64,000 nucleotides of DNA from Paracoccus onubensis (GCF_003591515.1 NZ_QZCG01000001.1:434001-498000); one strand, 5' to 3'. Shown: positions 7,541 to 18,163, counted from the stretch's first letter. The notes: generated from the sequence alone by a model not told the origin. A program made the numbers and translations.

Positions 7541-9523
7541 ATGAAAGATTCAAACGCTGATGCCGGGCGCGAAGACCCGCTGCTTCTGATCGGATTCCGT
7601 CAGGACCGGTTGGGTGCCAGATTGGTAACATTGGCGAATGTCATTCGCGTATCGAGGGCCCTGGATGTTGATGGGCGATATCTTTGGCTCAGTCAGCCCG
7701 ATGGGCCATATCCCGATCTCACCGATCCGACAGAGATGTTTTCGGAAGAATTTGTCGCAAGATGGATCCGGGTCGTTTCAACCATTCCCTCTGATCTGGA
7801 TGACAGGCATAATTGTTCAATCGAATTCAAGAAAATAAATAAAACGAATGTACTGAGCAAGATGAAGCGGGGAGACCGTTTCTGGACCGAAAACGGCGCT
7901 GATATATTGTACTTGATGGATGAAAATCCAAACGCGACAGCGGTAGATTTTCGCGCTGCCTTTTCCGAAATAGAATTCTCGAAATTCATCAGTTCGCGTT
8001 TCAAAAAAGCAATGTCCCGCATAGGGGCGGATGATTCTCTGACGGCGTTTCATGTTCGGCGCGGAGATATTCTGGATGGCGACCCCTGGTCGCTGACTCG
8101 CTGGCCACGGAAATATGTTCCTGATGAATTTTATGCCGCAGCCGTCAAGCAGGTTGAAGGTCCGATCGTCGCCTTTACCGATACTCCGGAGGCGCTTGAG
8201 CATCTGCGCCGCACACAACCCGGTGCTGAACGGATTACCCCTATTTATGATGCGCTCGATCTGAAGAAATGTTCGCGATCACAGCGAGATTTGCTGGAAT
8301 TGCTGGTGCTGTCCCATGCCGCGAAAATCTATGCCCCGGTGCAAAGCGCATTTTCGACAGCGGCAAGCCTGATTTCAGGAAATCCTATTACTCCACTGCC
8401 CCGGGGGCTGGGTCATCGGCATCTTGAAGATGCCCATGACAGGCTGTTGAACAGAGCGATCGATAAACCGGAAAGCTTTTTCGTACCCGGTGACCTTGCC
8501 CAGTCGCTGCAATTTGCGGCGCGTCACGCGATGGTTACGAAACGTACCAAACCACTTCTTGATTCGATGATGAAGCTTGACGGAAGCATATTTTCTCGTC
8601 ACCCGTTCCTGTTGCGCCTGGTTTCAGAATTGGCCATCGCTTCGGGAAATGGCGATGCAGCACTTGATTTCTCGAAGAAATCCTTCACAGCAGAAGGTAT
8701 CTGGAAACGCGATAAGATCGCGGCGAAAATCGTAAATCTGGCAGCGCGGAAATGGCGGAAACCTGATTCACTGGCGGTATTGGAAGATTACTGTGCCGCC
8801 ATTTTTGATTATTCCAATGAAACATCTGCATCATATCTGCTTAAGAACATAACAACGGATTATCTGGGGAATGCAATGTTCTGCACGGCATTTCTTGTGA
8901 ACCCCAGCGGATTGGAAATGCTTGCCGAAAAAGTTTCAGGGGAAAGATCAATATTGCAGGCTGTTTCACAAGAAAAAGAGGTGAAACTGACGCCGCTTTG
9001 GCCCATCATGACAGATTGGATTGATCTGATTAATGGAAACCGCGGGCGACGAGAAATAAGTACGACGCCGTCACTGCACCCGCGCCTTGACGCATTTGGT
9101 CCGGAAATGAATGCACTTCTGAAAAATACCCTGTCGACCGGACAGGCCCCGGCAGATAGTTTGCAGCAATTACAGCTTGGCCGCATGGCGTCGAGCTTGT
9201 CGTTATTCGGTCGCTACAAGAAAGCACTAGATCTTTTAAACGCTCTACTTCGGAATGAAGTCACTCCGATGAACCTGAAGCGTCAGGCAGATCTTCATTA
9301 TCGCATCGGCCATGACGCGAATGCATTGACATATCTGAAGGAAGCTGTGGAGCTTGCTCCGGATTGTCATGGGCTGCAGCTTTCTTGTGCGCTTGGCTAT
9401 GCGCGCTCCGGTCAGTTTAATCTGGCTAAGAAGCATACGGATATGGCGCAGGAAATATGGCCCGGATCAAAGGTCACGGATCTTGCCAAGAAACAAATTC
9501 ACAAGATGAGAAAGACATCATGA
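7541..9523 (+). CDS. HxRRGD glycosyltransferase with C-terminal TPR region (candidate colitosyl/fucosyltransferase)
   Basis: A 660-residue protein. The N-terminal 280 residues carry HVRRGD (near 173-178), the donor-binding motif of alpha-1,2/1,6-fucosyltransferase-type enzymes (GT11/GT23/NodZ), followed by a LVLSHAAKIYAPVQSAFSTAA helix that fits the second and third conserved motifs. Residues about 290-660 are helical with TPR-like repeats at the end (ALTYLKEAVELAPDC). WbgN-type colitosyltransferases use the same GT11-like fold, and a GDP-colitose operon faces this gene, so transfer of a GDP-6-deoxy sugar is a sound inference. Base composition is clearly more AT-rich than the flanks, as often seen for O-antigen genes. 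No membrane segment is seen; acceptor unknown. Confidence 0.6.
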   Translation: MKDSNADAGREDPLLLIGFRQDRLGARLVTLANVIRVSRALDVDGRYLWLSQPDGPYPDLTDPTEMFSEEFVARWIRVVSTIPSDLDDRHNCSIEFKKINKTNVLSKMKRGDRFWTENGADILYLMDENPNATAVDFRAAFSEIEFSKFISSRFKKAMSRIGADDSLTAFHVRRGDILDGDPWSLTRWPRKYVPDEFYAAAVKQVEGPIVAFTDTPEALEHLRRTQPGAERITPIYDALDLKKCSRSQRDLLELLVLSHAAKIYAPVQSAFSTAASLISGNPITPLPRGLGHRHLEDAHDRLLNRAIDKPESFFVPGDLAQSLQFAARHAMVTKRTKPLLDSMMKLDGSIFSRHPFLLRLVSELAIASGNGDAALDFSKKSFTAEGIWKRDKIAAKIVNLAARKWRKPDSLAVLEDYCAAIFDYSNETSASYLLKNITTDYLGNAMFCTAFLVNPSGLEMLAEKVSGERSILQAVSQEKEVKLTPLWPIMTDWIDLINGNRGRREISTTPSLHPRLDAFGPEMNALLKNTLSTGQAPADSLQQLQLGRMASSLSLFGRYKKALDLLNALLRNEVTPMNLKRQADLHYRIGHDANALTYLKEAVELAPDCHGLQLSCALGYARSGQFNLAKKHTDMAQEIWPGSKVTDLAKKQIHKMRKTS

Positions 9524-9727
9524 TGTGTGTTTGCCAGGATGATCGGCAAAAGGCAGGTCCCGAATTTATGGATGCCGATGAAGACCGAGGGCGCTGCCGC
9601 GTCTCTGGCAGGTCTCCTGAACCGGTAGCGCGACCCGCTGGCAATCCCCGGGATATTTGAGTGAAGAAGGGGAAGCGAATCCGGCAGGCGCGACACGCTC
9701 CGGGTCGACCCCGCTATCTGCGTGTAA

Positions 9728-10663
9728 TCATGCGCCCTGCGCCTTTTGCCGTTCATACGCCGCGATCGTGAGGCGCAAGGCCGACGCAAGATCTTTGGGC
9801 GGAGTCCAGCCATATTCGCGGGCGCGTGACGAGGACATAAGCTTGGCCATCATCCCCTCTGGCCGGGTGAGATCATGGGTGAATCGCCCTTGCCATCCTG
9901 CGATCTGCGCGATCATCCGGTAATACTCTGTTACCGAATGGTCGCGGTCCATCCCGATATTGAGAAGATCGGGCAGTGTTTCAAGGCGCGGCAGAATGTC
10001 CATTATAAAGCGCGCGAAATCGTCCACGAACAGGAATTCCCGGCGCGCATTGCCGCTTCCCCAGATTTCGACCTCAATGTGACCGTCATCGCGCGCGTCA
10101 ATGACCTTGGTCACGATGGCAGCGATCAGATGGGATGCGATCGAGCCGAAATGGTCCTCGATTCCGAAAAGATTGCACGGAACCAGTGTCCGAAAGGCCC
10201 GCGAGGGATATTGACGCGAGACATAGCCGCAAAGTCGCGCAGCAGCTATCTTCGAAAGGGCGTATCCTTCATTTGTCGGCTCCAGTGGCGCGGCCAGTAT
10301 GTCCTGTTCGACCAATGGCTGGCGATAATCCTTTGGATACATGCAGGAAGAGCCAAGAAATATCAGCCGTTCAACCCCCGCCTCATATGCGCCCATGATG
10401 ACCGCATCATTTATCCGCAGGTTTTCAGACAGATATCCAACGGGATCGTTCATATTTGCCTGTATGCCGCCGACGCGGGCAGCGGCATGAATGACTGCAT
10501 CGACCGGGTTCATGTTTAACCAACTGACGACGGCAGAGCGGTCGGTCAACGGCAATTCGTCGCGGGTCGGCGTGAACAACCTTATTGCGGGTGCGTGTTG
10601 CGGCTGGATGCGTTGCAGGGCACGCCCCAGCATGCCTGTGCCGCCGGTCAGCAGGACGCGCAT
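9728..10663 (-). CDS. NAD(P)-dependent epimerase/reductase: GDP-L-colitose synthase (or GDP-L-fucose synthase)
   Basis: An extended short-chain dehydrogenase of 311 residues: N-terminal GGTGMLGRAL nucleotide motif, GSSCMYPK with the catalytic Ser, and Tyr-x-x-x-Lys in EPTNEGYALSK. By homology it performs C3/C5 epimerisation and C4 reduction like GDP-fucose synthase. Because the operon also contains a ColD-type 3-dehydratase, the likely role is the ColC step, which epimerises C5 and reduces C4 of GDP-4-keto-3,6-dideoxymannose to give GDP-L-colitose. Sequence alone does not separate ColC from Fcl. It starts 3 bases after the manC stop and is the last gene of the operon. Confidence 0.8.
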   Translation of the reverse strand: MRVLLTGGTGMLGRALQRIQPQHAPAIRLFTPTRDELPLTDRSAVVSWLNMNPVDAVIHAAARVGGIQANMNDPVGYLSENLRINDAVIMGAYEAGVERLIFLGSSCMYPKDYRQPLVEQDILAAPLEPTNEGYALSKIAAARLCGYVSRQYPSRAFRTLVPCNLFGIEDHFGSIASHLIAAIVTKVIDARDDGHIEVEIWGSGNARREFLFVDDFARFIMDILPRLETLPDLLNIGMDRDHSVTEYYRMIAQIAGWQGRFTHDLTRPEGMMAKLMSSSRAREYGWTPPKDLASALRLTIAAYERQKAQGA

Positions 10664-10666
10664 GGT

Positions 10667-12091
10667 TTACGTCCTCGCATATACATCTTCGTAACGGATG
10701 ATATCGTCTTCTGCCAAATAAGCTCCGGTCTGGACTTCAATAAGCACCATCGGAACCTTGCCGGGATTCTCCATTCGATGAACGCTGCCGACCGGGACAT
10801 AAATCGACTGATTTTCTGTAACGAGCGTTACCGTATCGTCTATCGTCACGCGTGCCGTGCCGCTGACCACGACCCAATGTTCCGACCTGTGAAAATGGGA
10901 TTGCAATGACAAGGCCGCGCCGGGTTTGACGACGATGCGCTTGACCTGAAATCGTTCGGCGAGTGCCAGCGTTTCGTACCAGCCCCAGGGCCGGTGATCG
11001 CGTGGAAAGCTTTCGGCCTGCCGCGCATTCTTTTCCTTGAGTGCGCCAACCGCTTCTCGGACATCCTGTGCGCGGTTCATATCCGCAACAAGAACCGCGT
11101 CGCCGGTGGCTACCACGATCAGATCCCTGACGCCGATCCCGACGAGTTCCATCCCTTCCTCTTCGGAACGTAACAGAACATTGTCGCAATCTATCGCCGT
11201 CGACCGGGCATCGGTCACCACGCCGCGGATGGCGGGCTTGTCCTTTTGGGCCTCGCGCCAGATTGCGTCCCAACCGCCCAGGTCGGACCAATGTTCCGCA
11301 AAGCGGACGACGCTCAGATTGGAAGCGTTTTCCATGATGGCGTAATCGATCGAGAGATCGGGCAGCTTCTTCCACGGATCGGCTGCCAGTCGCAGAAAGC
11401 CAAGATCGCATTGCGACTCTTTCAGTGCCGCGCGTACCGGCTCCAGAAATTCCGGCGCATATGTTTCGAAGGCCAGGATCATGGTTCGGGCTTCGAACAG
11501 GAAAATACCGGCATTCCAAAGGAAATTGCCTGCCGCTATCATGTCGGCGGCGGTCTTTTCGTCCGGTTTCTCGACGAAACGGCGCAAGGCGGACACATTG
11601 TCGGAAGGCGTGCCGTCCAGTTCAAGATAACCATAACCGGTTTCGGGATGGCTGGGTTGGATGCCAAAGGTGACGATGCGCCCTTGCCGCGCGATCGGGA
11701 CGCCTTGATGAACGACCCGCGCGAATGCTTCACTGTCGGGGACGACATGATCGGATGGCGCAACCAGCATCAGTGCTTCGGGATCTTTCGCCGCAAGATA
11801 GAGTGCCGCAGCCAGGATAGCAGGGGCGGTGTTGCGCGCCGATGGCTCAATCAGGACCGCAGCAGGATCGATGCCGATTTCGGAAAGCTGTTCGGCCACG
11901 ATAAAGCGGAACTCCGCGCCAGTCATCACCACAGGGGCGCCGAATTCGCTGCCCGACAGGCGCAGCGCAGACGCCTGAAATAACGTATGCTTGCCGATCA
12001 GCGGCGCGAATTGCTTGGGGAAGGATTTGCGCGACGCCGGCCAAAGTCTTGTACCGTTACCACCAGAGAGCAGGATCGGAGTAATCGTCAT
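10667..12091 (-). CDS. manC: Mannose-1-phosphate guanylyltransferase / mannose-6-phosphate isomerase
   Basis: Bifunctional type II enzyme of 474 residues supplying GDP-mannose. The N-terminal nucleotidyltransferase has the signature [20 protein letters not shown] and the second motif [10 protein letters not shown]; the C-terminal cupin contains [13 protein letters not shown] and [14 protein letters not shown] typical of the isomerase domain. It overlaps the gmd stop by 4 bases (ATGA), so translation is coupled. No phosphomannomutase (manB) is in the window, so mannose-1-phosphate must be made by a gene elsewhere. Confidence 0.93.
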   Translation of the reverse strand: MTITPILLSGGNGTRLWPASRKSFPKQFAPLIGKHTLFQASALRLSGSEFGAPVVMTGAEFRFIVAEQLSEIGIDPAAVLIEPSARNTAPAILAAALYLAAKDPEALMLVAPSDHVVPDSEAFARVVHQGVPIARQGRIVTFGIQPSHPETGYGYLELDGTPSDNVSALRRFVEKPDEKTAADMIAAGNFLWNAGIFLFEARTMILAFETYAPEFLEPVRAALKESQCDLGFLRLAADPWKKLPDLSIDYAIMENASNLSVVRFAEHWSDLGGWDAIWREAQKDKPAIRGVVTDARSTAIDCDNVLLRSEEEGMELVGIGVRDLIVVATGDAVLVADMNRAQDVREAVGALKEKNARQAESFPRDHRPWGWYETLALAERFQVKRIVVKPGAALSLQSHFHRSEHWVVVSGTARVTIDDTVTLVTENQSIYVPVGSVHRMENPGKVPMVLIEVQTGAYLAEDDIIRYEDVYART

Positions 12092-13161
12092 TCTGCGACC
12101 CCGTAAGCGCGACGGGCCAGGCGTTCGGTTTCCAGCAGGCGCCTGTCCTCGGCAACCATTTCTCTGACAAGCTGTGGAAAGCTTGTCTCATGGCTCCAGT
12201 TCAGTTTTTCGCGTGCCTTCGTCGGATCGCCAAGCAACTGCTCCACCTCGGTCGGCCGGAAATAAACCGGATCGATCTCGATCAGGCAGCGGTCGGTTCC
12301 GGCGGCATAGCCCTTTTCCTCGACACCCTCGCCACGCCATTCGATCGTGGTTCCGATCTCTGCAAAGGCAAGCTCGCAGAATTCGCGGACGCTGTGCATC
12401 TCGCCTGTAGCCAGTACGAAATCCTCGGGTGTATCATGCTGCAGAATGCGCCACATTCCTTCTACATAATCGCGGGCATGCCCCCAGTCGCGTTGGGCAT
12501 CGAGATTGCCAAGAAACAACCGGTCCTGCAACCCCAGCGTGATTGCTGCGACGGCACGGGTGATCTTGCGGGTAACAAAGGTTTCGCCGCGAATCGGGCT
12601 TTCGTGATTGAAAAGAATGCCGTTGCAGGCGAACATCCCGTAACCTTCACGATAATTGACCGTAATCCAGTAAGCGTAAAGCTTGGCCGCCGCATATGGA
12701 GAGCGGGGATAGAAGGGTGTGATTTCGCGTTGCGGCACCTCCTGGACCTTGCCGTAGAGCTCGGAAGTCGAAGCCTGGTAAAACCGGGTCCTGTCGGACA
12801 GGTTCAGCAACCGGATCGCCTCAAGGATGCGCAGCGTGCCAACCGCATCGGCATTCGCGGTATATTCCGGCATTTCAAAGCTGACCTTGACGTGACTTTG
12901 CGCGGCCAGATTATAGATTTCGTCAGGCTGAACCTCTGCGATGGTGCGGATCACCGCGGTGGAATCGGTCATGTCACCGTAATGAAGGTGGAAATTCCCC
13001 TGCCTGTGCGTGTCGATCTGCAAATGATCGATACGGCCGGTATTGAAGCTGGAAGAACGGCGCTTGATGCCGTGGACATCATAGCCCTTGGATAACAGAA
13101 GTTCTGCCAGATAGGCGCCGTCCTGTCCGGTGATGCCGGTGATGAGCGCAGTTTTCGCCAT
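12088..13161 (-). CDS. gmd: GDP-mannose 4,6-dehydratase
   Basis: A 357-residue short-chain dehydratase that converts GDP-D-mannose to GDP-4-keto-6-deoxy-D-mannose. NADP site [18 protein letters not shown], the [17 protein letters not shown] segment specific to Gmd, catalytic Thr/Glu region [14 protein letters not shown] and YxxxK in [12 protein letters not shown] are all present, and [14 protein letters not shown] follows. It lies 14 bases after colD and overlaps manC. Its product is the shared precursor of fucose, rhamnose (D), perosamine and colitose; the colD neighbour decides for colitose. Confidence 0.95.
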   Translation of the reverse strand: MAKTALITGITGQDGAYLAELLLSKGYDVHGIKRRSSSFNTGRIDHLQIDTHRQGNFHLHYGDMTDSTAVIRTIAEVQPDEIYNLAAQSHVKVSFEMPEYTANADAVGTLRILEAIRLLNLSDRTRFYQASTSELYGKVQEVPQREITPFYPRSPYAAAKLYAYWITVNYREGYGMFACNGILFNHESPIRGETFVTRKITRAVAAITLGLQDRLFLGNLDAQRDWGHARDYVEGMWRILQHDTPEDFVLATGEMHSVREFCELAFAEIGTTIEWRGEGVEEKGYAAGTDRCLIEIDPVYFRPTEVEQLLGDPTKAREKLNWSHETSFPQLVREMVAEDRRLLETERLARRAYGVAE

Positions 13162-13175
13162 GTAAAATGCCCCTG

Positions 13176-14348
13176 TTAAAAACGGTCTGCAACAGATTGA
13201 ACGACTTCGCGCAATCGGGTGATCTGCGGTTCAATCGGGTAATGGTGATTGCCGACGAACAGCCCATCCCGGTCGACGCGCTCTGCCGCGACGATTTCCG
13301 ATCCGATACTGTGATCAAGTTTCGAGATAACCGGATTGTTCAGGAAGTTTCCGGTAACGATCGGGCGGCATTCGATTTCGGCCTCACGCAGCGCCTCGAC
13401 CAGAGAACCGCGCCGACCTGCCAGTCGCCCCTTCAGGATCATCGCGAAGCCGAACCACGAGGATTCGCCGGTTTCCTGTTGTATATCGAGAAAATCGAGC
13501 TGGCCGAAATCCCGCTGGAATATCGCGGCATTTTTGCGGCGTTCGGCGATGAAACCGGGTAATTTCGCAAGCTGCGGCAAGCCGACCGCCCCTTCCATCT
13601 CCAGCGGGCGCAGGTTGTATCCGGGCAGGACGAAGCGAAACTGGCGCAGGAACGGATCCTCATCAAGCGGCAGGTGGGTGTCTTCGGGCAAATCGCGCAC
13701 CCAGCCATGCGCGCGCATCGAAATCATGGTGTCATGCAGCTTCCGGTCGTCAGTGATGACCATGCCGCCTTCCATCGTGCAGATGTGATGGGAAAAGAAG
13801 CTGCTGAATGTGCCGAATAATCCAAAGCTGCCGGCCATTTCGGAATTGTAGCGGGCGCCCATGGATTCGCAGTTATCCTCGAACAGCAGGATGCCTGTCT
13901 TGGCGCACAGGGTCCGCAGCCGGTCCGCCTGGACGGGATTGCCAAGCAGGTTGACGGCAAAGACCCCGCGCGTATGCGGCGTGATGGCATCGGCAAGCTT
14001 GTTCAGATCGATGTTCAGTGTTGCAGGATCGATATCAACAAAACGCAGTTTCAGGCCGGTTTGCGTGATCGGGAAATAGGTTGTGGACCAGCTTACGGCG
14101 GGCACGATGATCTCGTCTCCCTGCCGCCAACCCAGATCCGGATGCCAGAAGGCCGAAGCCAGGGCAAGAAGGTTCGCTGTCGATCCGGAAGAGGTCATGA
14201 CCGCGTATTTCTTGCCGAACCGGGCGGCGAAAGCGTCTTCATATGCCCGCACCCGACTGCCCATCGTGAACCGTCCCGAGGTGATCACCTCCTGCAGTGC
14301 CGTGTATTCCGTTTCATCCCAGGTCGAGCTGGCAAGCGGGTAGAACAT
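13176..14348 (-). CDS. colD: GDP-4-keto-6-deoxy-D-mannose 3-dehydratase (ColD-type)
   Basis: PLP/PMP enzyme of the DegT/DnrJ/EryC1/StrS fold, 390 residues from the ATG at 14348 (AGGA 9 bases upstream; an earlier ATG at 14375 lacks a site). The internal-aldimine lysine of aminotransferases is replaced: the segment [14 protein letters not shown] places His at residue 188, the same residue and number as in E. coli ColD, which makes it a 3-deoxygenating dehydratase using PMP and glutamate rather than an aminotransferase. Further ColD-like blocks are [55 protein letters not shown] and [10 protein letters not shown]. First gene of the colD-gmd-manC-colC operon. Confidence 0.9.
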   Translation of the reverse strand: MFYPLASSTWDETEYTALQEVITSGRFTMGSRVRAYEDAFAARFGKKYAVMTSSGSTANLLALASAFWHPDLGWRQGDEIIVPAVSWSTTYFPITQTGLKLRFVDIDPATLNIDLNKLADAITPHTRGVFAVNLLGNPVQADRLRTLCAKTGILLFEDNCESMGARYNSEMAGSFGLFGTFSSFFSHHICTMEGGMVITDDRKLHDTMISMRAHGWVRDLPEDTHLPLDEDPFLRQFRFVLPGYNLRPLEMEGAVGLPQLAKLPGFIAERRKNAAIFQRDFGQLDFLDIQQETGESSWFGFAMILKGRLAGRRGSLVEALREAEIECRPIVTGNFLNNPVISKLDHSIGSEIVAAERVDRDGLFVGNHHYPIEPQITRLREVVQSVADRF

Positions 14349-14949
14349 CAGGTTTTGTCCTGTTTGGAAATGCAAGGAAATTACCGAAGCGCGGACGTGC
14401 GAATCGCTGACTATCTGGCGGGTAAGGAGGAATGCGCACTGACCGAACAGCCCGGCAGCGCAGGTTCAAACCGGAATACCAGCAGAGCGAATTCGGCGGC
14501 ACTATTCGGCGGATTGAATGATGATCCGCGCCTGGCCATGTCACGGGCCGGCGTTGGCCCGCATCGATTGCTGACCTGCCGTCTGGGCCGGATATTTCTG
14601 TTTAGCTATATGGGGGTGATAAGAATGGCATGTGTAACGGGTCCTTTCCATGAAAACAAACAACACTTGATACAAGTCTGACGGAGCCGATGGGCACATG
14701 ACGGCCCATTGAGACTCAAAGTCTACTCCCTGAGGAAAAGACTATCAAACGATAATTGCATCATTAATTGCATCATTCTTAACAAAAATTTTGCGGATGG
14801 TGTGCCCGGAACAATGCGGCGTTGCTGCAGAAACCGCGTGAGGGCGGGGGTCCGGGTGCTTTGGATAGGCTTGCCCTGCCGGCCCGGCTGCCCGGCGCCT
14901 CGTCGCCAATGTCGTTACAGTTGAAAACACCGCCGGCAGGCGCAGTACT
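14349..14949. other. AT-rich intergenic stretch upstream of the colitose operon, with a 12-bp tandem duplication
   Basis: About 600 bases without a convincing gene. It must hold the promoter of colD (minus strand) and the 3' end region of the esterase gene. It is notably AT-rich around 14740-14800 and contains AATTGCATCATT twice in perfect tandem (14754-14765 and 14766-14777). No terminator with a clear U-tract was found. Confidence 0.6.
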
Positions 14950-15855
14950 TTAATTGCCCGGCAGGTTCGCGGCCAGATCGAGCGCTTGCGGAAAGGATGC
15001 GGCAAAGGTCTGGCCATGACCCAATCCTTTCAGGACAGTGACCCGTACATCCAGATCCTCGCGCTGCTCCAGCAGCTTCGCCAGCGCCATCGTGTCAGGC
15101 GAAGGTTGCGGAACGGCCGGTGGTTCGGTGCCGCGCCGATATTCGCTATCGCCAAGCATGATGTGAACCGGAGCGATCTTTCCCGGCTCCAGCAGCGGTG
15201 CGCCGGCAGACAGGTGCTGCAGGACATTCCCGCCAAAACCGCTTGAGGGGCTGGTCGGCGCCCAGCCCGCAAAGGCATGCGGTTCGGACAAAAGGCAATG
15301 CAGCGTAAACAGGCCACCATAGGAATGCCCCCAAAGCACCCGCCGCGCCGGATCAATCGAAACGCGCTTTTCCACCGCATCGCGCAATGGACCCAACAGG
15401 CGCGTGCGAAAGCTGTCGGCTCCGCCGGTGGCGCGGCCTCTGCCAGCTTCCGGATCCGGGACCCGGCTGACCGGCGTGTAGTCCAGGGCCCGCGCCGTGG
15501 TATCGAAAATCTGATCGACGGGATAGCCGATCCCGATAACGGCCAGCCCGGGCTGGCTGACCAGATCACTCGCCCCGATCCGGTCGAATACCGCATTTCC
15601 GTCAAGCATCCAGAGGGACGGCCAGCCATCAGCCGGAGCCGTGGCCTTGGGCACGGCAAGGAACAGACGATAGCCGGACCCGTCTACGGTCACGTCCTGT
15701 CGCGACAGGATGTGCGTATCAGGCGGAGCGTCGAAGATCCGGTATTCCGGGGCTTCGGTGAAATCCGGACGCGTGCTTCCCTGTGCGGCAAGCTTCCCGG
15801 CAAGGCAGATGGTGGGGATGCTCGCCAACAGCGAACGGCGGCTTTTTGCAATCAC
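14950..15855 (-). CDS. Siderophore esterase (IroE/Fes/BesA-like alpha/beta hydrolase)
   Basis: A 301-residue exported alpha/beta hydrolase of the esterase D / ferri-siderophore esterase family. It has the nucleophile elbow WGHSYGGLFTLH, an HIMLGDSEYRRG segment and a C-terminal LGHGQTF carrying the catalytic His. The chosen GTG start (15855) has AGAGG upstream and begins VIAKSRRSLLASIPTICLAG, a twin-arginine-like signal, so the enzyme probably works in the periplasm. An ATG at 15978 would add 41 implausible residues and overlap the receptor gene. It follows a catecholate-type TonB receptor on the same strand, so hydrolysis of an imported trilactone siderophore to release iron is the likely role (inference). 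Confidence 0.75.
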   Translation of the reverse strand: MIAKSRRSLLASIPTICLAGKLAAQGSTRPDFTEAPEYRIFDAPPDTHILSRQDVTVDGSGYRLFLAVPKATAPADGWPSLWMLDGNAVFDRIGASDLVSQPGLAVIGIGYPVDQIFDTTARALDYTPVSRVPDPEAGRGRATGGADSFRTRLLGPLRDAVEKRVSIDPARRVLWGHSYGGLFTLHCLLSEPHAFAGWAPTSPSSGFGGNVLQHLSAGAPLLEPGKIAPVHIMLGDSEYRRGTEPPAVPQPSPDTMALAKLLEQREDLDVRVTVLKGLGHGQTFAASFPQALDLAANLPGN

Positions 15856-15916
15856 GTCGCACCTCTTATTGTCCGGGAAACCGCATCCAAAAGCATGGCG
15901 CCGATCATGCCCATCC

Positions 15917-18010
15917 TCAGAAACTGGTGGTGAGGCCCAGCCACAACCGGCGCCCCTCTTCCACGGTCCTGAACTCATCCTCGCGGATTTCCTTGTTCAG
16001 GACGTTGTATATGGCGGCGTTCAGGGTCGCATATTCGTTTATTTGGTAGTTCACGCCAAGATCCACGGTCGTATATGGCGCGTATTTCCGACCGGTCTGA
16101 CCGTTGATTTCCACCTCGCGGCCATCCTCGCCGATACGCAGCCCGGACGCGATTTCCGAACCGTGATAATTGGCGCTGACCCAGGTATCCAGCCCGGTAA
16201 CCGGCGTGGCCCAGTCGAAGCGCAGACTTGCCATGTGTTCCGGCGTCCGGGCAAGCGGGAAGCCTTCGAAATCACCGGTTTTTTGTTCGGAATCCGTGTA
16301 GGTGTAGGATGCGCGGGCCGACAATGTCGGGGTGATTGACCAGTCTCCGGCCAATTCAACCCCGGTAATTTCGGCTTTATCGACATTGAATTCCTTGTAC
16401 AGAATGTAGTGGTGGCGGCTTCCGTCATCCGCGGTGTATTGCGGACCGTCAAGCCAGAGTTCTCCGGTATTGATCTGCTGAAGCTTGTTCTTGAACCGGG
16501 TATGGAATGCCGTCGCGCTGACCGAGAAGCTGTTCGCCTCATAGGTCATGCCGATTTCGATATTGGTCGTTTCTTCGGGTTCCAGTTCGGGATTGCCCAG
16601 AATGACGCCGCAGGACGGCGGATTGTTACCGCTGCATCCCCGGCCGCCGGTCGTATAGGCATAGCCTGGCGCGATCGTTCGGATGTCAGGAGCGCGGAAT
16701 CCCGTGGAAATGCCGCCCTTGACGGTCAGGTTGGGACTTGCGTTCCAGACACCATAGAGCCGCGGATTGATCTGGCCGCCATAATGTTCGTGATCGCTAT
16801 ACCGCATGCCAAGGGTCAGTGCGAAATCATCGCGCATCCGCCATTCGTCCTCGACATAAAGCGCCCATTGATCGACCGAGAATTTCTCGTCGTAATGCTC
16901 CCCTTCCGGCAAATGCGCCTGCGCGCCCGGATTCTGGTCATGCAGGACGGTTCGGATGAACTGGCTGCCGAAAGTCAGTTGATGATGGCCATTCCACTCG
17001 AAGGCCTTGTTGCCCTTGGCATCGACGACGGTGTTGCGGATCCTGGGCGAACGGATGTCCTCGGCAAAAGCGCTTCCGGAATCCAGGCGATCATAGGTGG
17101 TGCGCTCGCCGGTTTCCTGCGAGATGCTGAATTCGGTCGTCATATCGCCGATCTGGCCGTTATGCGTCAGCGACCAATGCGAGCGGTCGTTGTCCTGATA
17201 GCGCAGATCGCCATATTCCTCGTTGGTGACCCGTGTGCGCCCCGCTTCCAGCAGCAATTCGTTCCGGTCATCTATCTGCCAGGTCAACCGGCCGGTGATG
17301 TCGTAATCATCCGATGCATTCGGACCGCCTGTCACCGATGACGCGTCCTGATCGAATTTCCTGCCCCAGATTTGCAAGCCCAGAGTATCCTTGACGATCG
17401 GACCCGAGGCATAGAAGGACAATTGCCTGCTGTTTTCAAAGCCGTCTTCGCTTGGCAGCGTCGTTTCGGCCGTGACCGAGCCGGTCCAGCGATCCGCAAC
17501 GGGTTTCGTGATGATATTGATGACCCCGCCCATCGCGTCCGAGCCATAAAGGGATGACATCGGTCCGCGCACGACCTCGATACGCTCGATGGCCTGGACC
17601 GGGGGGATGAAGCTTTGCTCTATCCCGGCATTGCCGTTGGTGCGGGCGTCGCGGGTATTCTGGCGCTTCCCGTCAACCAGGATAAGCGTGTACTGGCCGG
17701 GCAATCCGCGGATAAAGATATCCTGCTCATTCGCTGTTCCCGTGGTGGCCACGCCCTGAACCTCACGCAACGCATCCGTCAGCGAGGTGAAGCTGCCTTT
17801 CGCAAGCTCTTCCGAGGAAATCACCGAAACACTTGCCGGCGCATCTCTCAATGCCTGTTCGAAACCGCCCGCAGTCAGGACGATTTCATCCAGGGCGGTA
17901 ACGGTCGTGTCCTCGGTCTGTGCCAGCACAATGGTGGGGGCCACAAGCGCTGTAAAGGAAAGCAGCGCGGTACTGAGTTTGGGTGTGCGGGATGTGTGGT
18001 TCGGCATCAT
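15917..18010 (-). CDS. TonB-dependent outer-membrane receptor, catecholate siderophore type
   Basis: A 697-residue receptor: signal peptide ending TIVLAQ, a TonB box region TALDEIVLTAGG, plug domain with EVQGVATTG, FIRGLPGQYTLILVDGKRQ and VVRGPMSSLYGSDAMGGVINIITK, then a 22-strand barrel ending in LWLGLTTSF with terminal Phe. The plug and barrel most resemble FepA/IroN/CirA receptors, including NPELEPEETTNIEIG and LNAAIYNVLNKEIRED. Together with the following esterase and the upstream binding protein it forms an iron-siderophore uptake locus. No inner-membrane permease or ATPase is in the window. The ligand cannot be fixed from sequence; enterobactin-like catecholates are the best guess. Confidence 0.9.
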   Translation of the reverse strand: MMPNHTSRTPKLSTALLSFTALVAPTIVLAQTEDTTVTALDEIVLTAGGFEQALRDAPASVSVISSEELAKGSFTSLTDALREVQGVATTGTANEQDIFIRGLPGQYTLILVDGKRQNTRDARTNGNAGIEQSFIPPVQAIERIEVVRGPMSSLYGSDAMGGVINIITKPVADRWTGSVTAETTLPSEDGFENSRQLSFYASGPIVKDTLGLQIWGRKFDQDASSVTGGPNASDDYDITGRLTWQIDDRNELLLEAGRTRVTNEEYGDLRYQDNDRSHWSLTHNGQIGDMTTEFSISQETGERTTYDRLDSGSAFAEDIRSPRIRNTVVDAKGNKAFEWNGHHQLTFGSQFIRTVLHDQNPGAQAHLPEGEHYDEKFSVDQWALYVEDEWRMRDDFALTLGMRYSDHEHYGGQINPRLYGVWNASPNLTVKGGISTGFRAPDIRTIAPGYAYTTGGRGCSGNNPPSCGVILGNPELEPEETTNIEIGMTYEANSFSVSATAFHTRFKNKLQQINTGELWLDGPQYTADDGSRHHYILYKEFNVDKAEITGVELAGDWSITPTLSARASYTYTDSEQKTGDFEGFPLARTPEHMASLRFDWATPVTGLDTWVSANYHGSEIASGLRIGEDGREVEINGQTGRKYAPYTTVDLGVNYQINEYATLNAAIYNVLNKEIREDEFRTVEEGRRLWLGLTTSF

Positions 18011-18163
18011 GACCTCGGAGCGATTGGGTTGAGTGGTGGGGCGGCATCAGGCCGCCGGCGAATATCCATGTAAATTTGTCGGGAATTTTGTTAGCCGAGT
18101 GTATGAGTGTAATCAATGGGCTATGGATCTGAACTGAAGCGCTTTTTGCCTATGTTGCGATAA

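Noticed and set aside
9728..10663. Simple GDP-L-fucose pathway
   Set aside because: The Fcl-like gene alone would allow fucose, but the ColD-type dehydratase with His188 as first gene of the same operon makes colitose the better reading; fucose is kept only as an alternative.
13176..14348. Perosamine-type or other sugar aminotransferase
   Set aside because: The PLP-binding lysine is replaced by His in [14 protein letters not shown], which excludes ordinary transamination chemistry.
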